Assembly (NCBI GenBank): GCA_001414345.1
Contig: LLCB01000253.1
Coordinates: 49,284 to 113,283 of the forward strand
Direction: 5' to 3'
Source of the DNA: Hymenoscyphus infarciens
Taxonomy: Eukaryota > Ascomycota > Leotiomycetes > Helotiales > Helotiaceae
DNA: 64,000 nt
Shown one piece after another: positions 58,666 through 64,000 of this stretch. The position numbers were made by a program, and so were the translations under genes. The notes beneath the pieces were generated by a model, which saw only the letters and a list, made by a program, of their open reading frames with translations, made no database searches and had not been told where the DNA came from. The first letter of the stretch is position 1; each line of letters starts with the position of its first letter.

Positions 58666-59943
58666 TCATCTCGACCAGCTTTCCGAATTTCACCGATGTG
58701 TTTACTCGAGCTGATGAGTATTTGTGGCTATGATCTAGACCTGGCATCACAAAAGGTTTACCGCCAGCCTAGAGACTGAATTAGCATTATTCAGAGGAGC
58801 AGGAATGAGAGGCTTCGTCGAGTACTTCACCGTCTTATATGCTGCTGTAATCATATCGACCCCTTGAAACAAATACCTCTAGGCTTGAATTCTTTTTTCC
58901 AAGTCGCAAGGTACTGTAGAGAATAATCCGAGGAGGTTGTTCTAGACATAATTTAGGACGGGTATAGAAAGACCCGCGAGAGAAAGACTTACGGCAAGGG
59001 TGAAGTTTTTTCAGAGATAGAAAACCAAGAGAATTGCTATACAAAGTATAATATATGGATTTTGGGGAAGCATGACTATAAACTATGTAGGTAAGATTTG
59101 TTGTTAATGGTAATAGAAGGGGGGAGGTCTAATTAACAGCGAAAGAAACTAGCACGAGAAGATATAATAAGGGAGGTAAATAGCTGTACTTACAGTTGTA
59201 GTGGATTATATACGCCGCTCGCTTAGAAACTGGGACCTTTTCCTACTTCCTTGTGATATTGCTGTATTTGTTGTAGAGAACCACCTTCTGTAAATCTGAT
59301 TAGTACCGGGCAAGAAGGATAATCTCTGCCCTATTAGGAGAAGACTCTAAATTGAACTTGTAGAACAAAATTAATCGTACTATGGATCTTAGTAAAGACA
59401 CTTAGACATTTATATTATAATTTACCTAATAGCACGATGTGTCGACATGATAGTTATAGTAGTGTAATAGTTTCTACACCTCTATAAAGAGAGATAGATT
59501 CTATACCCTTGAAGAGACTATCTATTTAGGTAGCTAATTAGTTGATCTTAATATCACTGTTAATAAGAAAACCTTATATTTATAAATTATTAGTGATAAC
59601 GTAACTTGAACTAAGCTAAGCGAGACTAACCGCTCTTATTATATTCCTGACCGGGATTTCGAACATATAACCCTTATATAGAGTTTTTTATCTTAAGAGA
59701 AAAGTATCTCTTATAGTGTTAGAGAGCGTCTATAGCGGGAACTTAGTAAGCTAGCAGGGGCTAGATTTGTAGCAAATCCGTCTAGACTCTAACAAAAACA
59801 ACTTTAACTGAAGAAAGGTTTTGTTATATCTAAGTAATAACCTTTTCGTGTTATATCCACCTTAACTTCATTTAAACAAAGATATTAATCGAAATTCTAC
59901 CCGGTACTGAACTCTTAACGATCCTCTTAGCCTCGAATCTCGA
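58666..59943. other. Low-RIP to moderately mutated DNA without a recognised gene
   Basis: Short frames on both strands only. Near 59464-59500 TGTAATAGTTTCTACACC and CTATAAAGAGAGATA resemble the start of the gypsy C LTR; a decayed related LTR is possible but no end was found. Near 59750-59790 there is an imperfect inverted sequence around CTAGATTTG/CAAATCCGTCTAG. Confidence 0.35.
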
Positions 59944-59945
59944 TA

Positions 59946-61352
59946 GATCACCGCTAAATTTTGACAAACTAAGAGTTAGAGCCACAGCTTATAGGCCCCC
60001 TAAGCGAACTCTACTAAATTAACACTTATTACTTAAAAATCTATTATAAATCTAAATTTAAGTCTTTTATCTTAAAACTTATATATATTAGTAATAAATA
60101 GTAGCTAATTCTTTTACTTTAATAACATTCTCTAACTTATAAGTTAATTACTTAGTATATTGCCTATAATTATATAGATCTACTAAATTCTAAAGCTTTT
60201 AAATCTCTTTAACTAGTCTAGTCTTAGAAGTTAGTATAAAGAGTAACTTCTTTAACTCTTCTTTTATCTATTACTAGACCTTCTCTATTATATTTAAATT
60301 AGGTAAAGAAGAAGGCTAATTAAAGCTACGAATATTATATTTAAGCTTAGCTAAACGAGTATATCCCTTTTATACCTTTAAGCTATCTTCTATAAAGATA
60401 TAATTAATACTAAGCTTATTAAATAGAGAGAAGATAACTAGCTTAAGAACTTAGTCTCTATAAGCTTGAGAATTAACTCTTTTACATCCTAGTTCCTTCT
60501 TTAAAAAGATAAAAGGGGATTTATAATCCTAACTAATTATGTTCTAAATTATAACTAATACTCTCTCTAACTGATATATCGACTAAATATAGTTTAGACA
60601 CCTCTTCTTATCTATATACTATATTACTTAAACCCTTTTACTCTTTCTAAGCTTAAATATATACTTGTCTAACTATATAACCTTTCTCTAGTCCCTCTTT
60701 TACTTATAAGTAGCTATCTAATCTAATATCTCTTACTAATAGTATAATAATATAAAAGTAAGATGTTTCTTTACTTATATTTAACTAATAAAGAGTTAAG
60801 AATATATAATATATTATTAGTAGCTAGTATAGTAAAGTTCTTAGTAGATAGTATAAGGAGAAGTAGGTAAGTTAAGAGCGTTTTTAACTTATAAAAAAGA
60901 TATTTAACGAGTAGTATAATTTTAAGATATAAACTAAAGAATTTAGTAGATATGTTATTTAGATAGTAATCTCTTTTGATATTACTTCCTTTTATAAGTT
61001 GTTTAACTTAAATTAGCCTTATAGATCCTTTACGTAGTAGATTTAAGTACCTCTAATTCTTTAAAGATAGTACTCTAGGATTTTCTATCTACTTAGGCTT
61101 AGTATACTCTAGTATACTTCGGTATAGGCTAATTCTAGCTAGGCTTATATATATAAGAGAAAGAGAGTATTTAGTCTACTATCTTTAATTTAAAGAGTTT
61201 TAGTTAAAAGGTTAAATTATAGTAGGTTTTTAAAAAGGGAGTATTAGAAATTAAGGTAGAAGGTTATCTCGCTTAGAGAGGCTTACTAGCTATAGCTCTA
61301 ACTCTTATATTCTCTTAAATCGACAACTTACGTAGTTAGACTTAGGCGGCGA
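59946..61352 (-). mobile_element. Tc1/mariner DNA transposon K (about 1.4 kb)
   Basis: TA flanks at 59944-59945 and 61353-61354. The ends are imperfect inverted repeats: ATCACCGCTAAATTTTGAC at the left and, on the minus strand, ATCGCCGCCTAAGTCTAAC at the right. Both continue with AAGAGTTAGAGC and TAGGCCCCCTAAGCG/TAAGCCTCTCTAAGCG. The left repeat is less RIP-mutated than the interior. One transposase relic on the minus strand. Size fits the superfamily. Confidence 0.72.
60070..60960 (-). pseudogene. Tc1/mariner transposase relic of K
   Basis: Minus-strand DDE-type transposase. Readable blocks: PFYLFKKELGCKRVNSQAYRD, VLKLVIFSLFNKL, NYIFIEDSLKV (family YIFMEDGSKVH, around the second catalytic Asp), YTRLAKLKYNIRSFN and PSSLPNLNIIEKV (family PPSSPDLNPIEKVW) at about 60278-60330. 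Stops at Trp/Gln positions. The N-terminal DNA-binding part toward 60960 is not resolved. It differs from relic L in the YIEYVW/IEKVW block, so these are two subfamilies. Confidence 0.7.
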
Positions 61353-61354
61353 TA

Positions 61355-61545
61355 TAATATTTATCGGATTATCGCGATATATATTATATAATAAAATATC
61401 GTAAATTCTTATCTAATATAATAAATATCGTCAAAAAAGTAACGATAATCGATTAAATATTAGGTTTTTAGTACTAGTGTCTTATAGTACTAAATAGATA
61501 TTATAGAACCTCTATCTTCTTTTTAAACTCTGCTTTATTATATAT
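61355..61545. repeat. Repeat N (MITE-like), second copy
   Basis: Starts TATAATATTTATCGGATTATCGCG, with palindromic CGCGATATATATTATATA, and ends near TTTATTATATA. It matches 34398-34440 at one end and 49555-49626 plus 55614-55650 at the other. Confidence 0.5.
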
Positions 61546-62289
61546 CACCGTAAGGTCGCGAATAATACCTAGGAGATTTTTACATTCTAGCTTAGGCTCT
61601 TACTATTACCTTGGTCACGGAAAAAAGCGGCATCACGTGACCTATTTTCTCTGTAAGGGACCCAAAAAATACGTGACATACCTATAACTCGATTGTCTTG
61701 ACAGTTAACCATCATGATGACGACTCCTACTATATTTACACATAGAAACCAGAAACGCCTATAGCTTGACATATATGGGATGTACCCTTTAGCTTCATCG
61801 ATGCGTCTTGAGTCAAAGTAGGCAAATCCAATTCTACCAGAAACACTGCATTAACTAACAACGCACCTTTAGCCTACCCCAATTCTCGAGACAATATATG
61901 GTCTAGCTATGTGGCTCGCCAGAACTGCTATATTGACAATGTACCTACAGCGCTTTAGGGTCATTGTATGGCTGCGTAGGTGTTGCTACTTGGGAATTGG
62001 TTTCCTCTTCTGCGCATTTTGGAGTCTAGTCCCAGTTTCAATCATAGATAATTTTCCTTATGGAGATGAAAAATGGGACCTTGAAATGGTAGTAAAGAGC
62101 GAGCCAGCCCAAGTCCTGTTTATGTTTATGGGGCTAATCAGCTTGCTCTCGGATTGTTATCCACCTTTCCCATTCCTGCTCACAATGCATGCCTCTTGGC
62201 GAAAAATAATTGGATGGTGCCTGGTTATTATAGCTGCAATTCTGTTTGTTTTATACTCTAGTGTAAGCACAAATTACTTAAACCTTTGA

Positions 62290-62769
62290 GTATTACTTAG
62301 ATTAATGTAAGTAGAGTAGAGTAGAGTATAAGTAACAACTTTAGTAATTAGAGCAGAGTAATTACTTAGATTACTCAGAGGAATACTCTAAGTAATATTC
62401 TGAGTAATATACTACAAATAGATAAATAGACTTAATTATAAAGTACTTATTCTTAAAGTTATTCTATTTAGTCTCTAGATCCTTATCCTTATCTTTATTC
62501 TCCTTATAGGTTTAATACCTAATTTACTTAAGCTATAATAAAGAAGTAACGTAGTAAAAAGAGTAGAAATAGAGGCTCGCTTGTCTCGCTTAAGCCTCTA
62601 GAGCCTTAAAAGCGCTACTCCGACCCACCGGCCCGGTATAGACCGATTCGGCCCGACTACTTATGGTATTACTCAGAGTTACTCAGAGTAGTATTGAGTA
62701 GAGTAGTACTTAAATTCAGTTAAGTAGAGTAGAGTAATGGCTGTTACACTACTCTATTCTACTCATTTC
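62290..62769. mobile_element. Inverted-repeat element (MITE-like) inside the rhodopsin-fold gene
   Basis: Left arm AAGTAGAGTAGAGTAGAGTA...GTAACA and right arm TGTTACACTACTCTATTCTACT are inverted. Inside, ACTCAGAGTA/TACTCTAAGTAATA strings recur in both directions, around a GC-rich centre (62570-62660, CGACCCACCGGCCCGG). No frame. Exact ends and target duplication are not certain. Confidence 0.5.
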
Positions 62770-62920
62770 TCACACTGTTATACTCTGGGGTTCACTATAC
62801 GCATACTGACGTTGATAGTGGTATTGAGAGCAGTGGATTCGTTTTCTACTTGAGGGTTATTCTGTGGCAAAAGAAAACGATCGATTTTACATGGAATTTT
62901 GCCGTTTCATACTTGGCAGT

Positions 62921-62978
62921 GTAAGCAGCCTCCAAGTCGATCCCTTGGGGCGAAAATTCACTGACGGGCTTTCTAAAG
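62921..62978 (+). other. Predicted spliceosomal intron
   Basis: 58 bp with donor GTAAGC, branch-like CTGAC at 62961-62965 and acceptor AAG. Removing it joins SYLAV to VVELNV in frame, giving a continuous last membrane helix. Confidence 0.65.
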
Positions 62979-63276
62979 TGTGGTTGAACTGAACGTTGCG
63001 GTGATTGTCAGCTGCATACCAGCGGCAGCAGCAGCCAGGAAGGTCATGCTGAGGGAATCTGTCTTCTTCGTTGGTCTTCGGTCGGTGTTTAACAGTTCTA
63101 GAAGTCTGGTACATCCTTCTTCCAGAACAAACTCAAGCAAAAGCAAGCCCCCCGTTGCTGAGTCGGAAACAAATTTTGTCCCGTTGAACTCCATTGAACT
63201 TCAAAATTCGAACACATACACGCAATCCAACACCACCCCCAAGACGAATAAGGAACAGGCTTCAGAGATGGACTAG

Positions 63277-63610
63277 TTTGGTAGACGGCAGCAGAATCGG
63301 GTTGCTTTTTGTGGAACCAAGTCTAATTTGTTGACTTGTACTTCGTTATGTTTTTTTATCACCTGCATTTACTTGATTTATAAACATTTTTCTTTTGTTC
63401 CAGTGATAGTTTGCTGAACACACGTTTCTACCCGGAAAATAGCTCTGGTGGCCCTAAACCGTGATAGAAATGACGGGAGATCTTTTTTTTCTGTAAAAAT
63501 AGGATTGTGGGTTTCTTAAATGCTAATATCATGAAGGACTCTGCATAACTGTCTGTCAAATTCCTAAGTCGAAGTGCTAGTCCTCGCTAAGAGGTCCCAC
63601 GCTAAAAGTC
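63277..63610. other. 3' flank of the rhodopsin-fold gene
   Basis: Ordinary composition, several T runs, no frame over 60 codons recognised. Nothing further seen. Confidence 0.4.
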
Positions 63611-64000
63611 TTGGCCTCTAAACCTAATTAGGCTTAAGTCCGATCTTATCGCCTATCACACGTGACTCTAAAAATTATTTCTTATAAAATCGTAAATAGT
63701 CTTAAAGTTATTCTAAATAATAATAGCTCTAACGTCTTCTATATCTCTAATATACTTCTAATATCTCTCCTATCTATATACGCCTAGCTAAATATCGATT
63801 ATAAAGCCCTTTATAATTATAATTTAGCTCTATAACTTCTTAAATAGTACTATTATATATAAATAGGATTAGGCTACTCTCTAAGTCTACGTAGTCTAGT
63901 ATATACTTTCTATAGCCTAGAGAGCCTTCTAAGGCTCTAGAATACTCTTAAACACTCTTAAATACTTCTAATTATATCTACTAATACGTCTTTTATATAG
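63611..64000. other. RIP-mutated DNA at the right edge
   Basis: CA/TG become rare again after about 63665, marking another repeat that continues beyond the window. Not matched to any element here. Confidence 0.45.

Larger units (their letters stand above)
61873..63276 (+). pseudogene. Fungal rhodopsin-fold integral membrane protein gene, split by an insertion
   Basis: Coding pieces: 61873-62289, about 62770-62920, and 62979-63276. The first follows a splice acceptor (branch ACTAACA near 61851, AG at 61871-61872) and contains MWLARTAILTMYLQRF, a CYLGIGFLFCAFWSLVPVS membrane segment, a VLFMFMGLISLLSDCY segment and IIGWCLVIIAAILFVLYSS. The second has FYLRVILWQKKTIDFTW and joins, across a 58 bp intron, to LAVVVELNVAVIVSCIPA; the E-x-N in the last helix is typical of fungal rhodopsin-domain proteins. 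A Ser/Asn-rich tail ends at TAG 63274-63276. The first membrane helices were not found. An inverted-repeat element separates the first two pieces with a TGA at 62287-62289, so I call it disrupted; an unusually long intron is the alternative. Confidence 0.6.

Noticed and set aside
58558..58779. 73-codon plus-strand frame
   Set aside because: Overlaps the better minus-strand frame at 58360-58665 and has no family resemblance.
59630..59690. tRNA-like string GTTCGAAATCCCGG on the minus strand
   Set aside because: The T-loop-like motif is not supported by pairing arms or an acceptor stem.
61587..61772. 61-codon minus-strand frame upstream of the rhodopsin-fold gene
   Set aside because: Short, no family; the region more likely holds 5' exons or promoter of the plus-strand gene.
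62887..63194. Two minus-strand frames of 73-75 codons
   Set aside because: Antisense shadows of the last exons of the rhodopsin-fold gene.
1..64000. CRISPR arrays, bacterial operons, ribosome binding sites
   Set aside because: No regularly spaced short repeats of that type and the DNA is eukaryotic.

Overview
The window looks like an AT-rich, transposon-packed compartment of a filamentous ascomycete (Pezizomycotina) genome shaped by repeat-induced point mutation (RIP). Over long stretches CpA and TpG are almost absent and TpA is very frequent. Recognisable transposon proteins are broken by TAA/TAG where Gln or Trp codons would stand, with Cys read as Tyr, Asp as Asn and Gly as Arg/Lys. A complete eukaryotic 5S rRNA gene, a spliceosomal-type intron and a fungal rhodopsin-fold protein fit this assignment. 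No intact long protein gene is present.

Nest 1 (532-30775) is one old LTR insertion (J, minus strand, direct repeat ATAAC at both ends) that later took in other elements, each with its own target-site duplication: Gypsy-1 (553-8250, GAAAT), Ty1/copia copy A (10067-28880, AAGAG), and a 1.1 kb retroposon with an A-rich tail (29574-30712, 14 bp duplication). Copia A holds a Tad-like LINE, D (14347-26031). D holds a TA-flanked inverted-repeat element, E (14554-21054). E holds a second Ty3/gypsy element, C (14823-20622, TACGG). The deepest stack is five levels: J, A, D, E, C.

30776-34700 carries a Ty3/gypsy fragment, two solo LTRs (32017-32302, 33798-34144) and a Tc1/mariner-type transposase relic. 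Nest 2 (34687-45771) is a small LTR element, M (165 bp LTRs, ATTAG), holding copia copy B (35606-44460), which holds a 1.2 kb LTR miniature element (40386-41630, ATTCT). At 46326-49459 is a short LTR element whose 5' LTR is strongly mutated while the 3' half, including the 3' LTR, is nearly untouched. 49639-55601 is a second LINE copy (F, 12 bp duplication) carrying a 769 bp hAT-type element (8 bp duplication).

From about 55990 base composition becomes ordinary. This part holds the 5S rRNA gene (57014-57132), short unassigned open frames, a Tc1/mariner copy (about 59946-61352) and a rhodopsin-fold gene (61873-63276) split by an inverted-repeat element. The last 400 bases are again RIP-like.

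The elements form interacting groups. Gypsy-1 has its own gag-pol and shares LTR type and leader with the coding-poor J and 46326-49459 elements, which look like its non-autonomous partners. The two copia copies share an extra antisense reading frame between the end of pol and the 3' LTR; this is the least explained feature here. All coordinates come from reading the sequence by eye; no alignment or database search was run.
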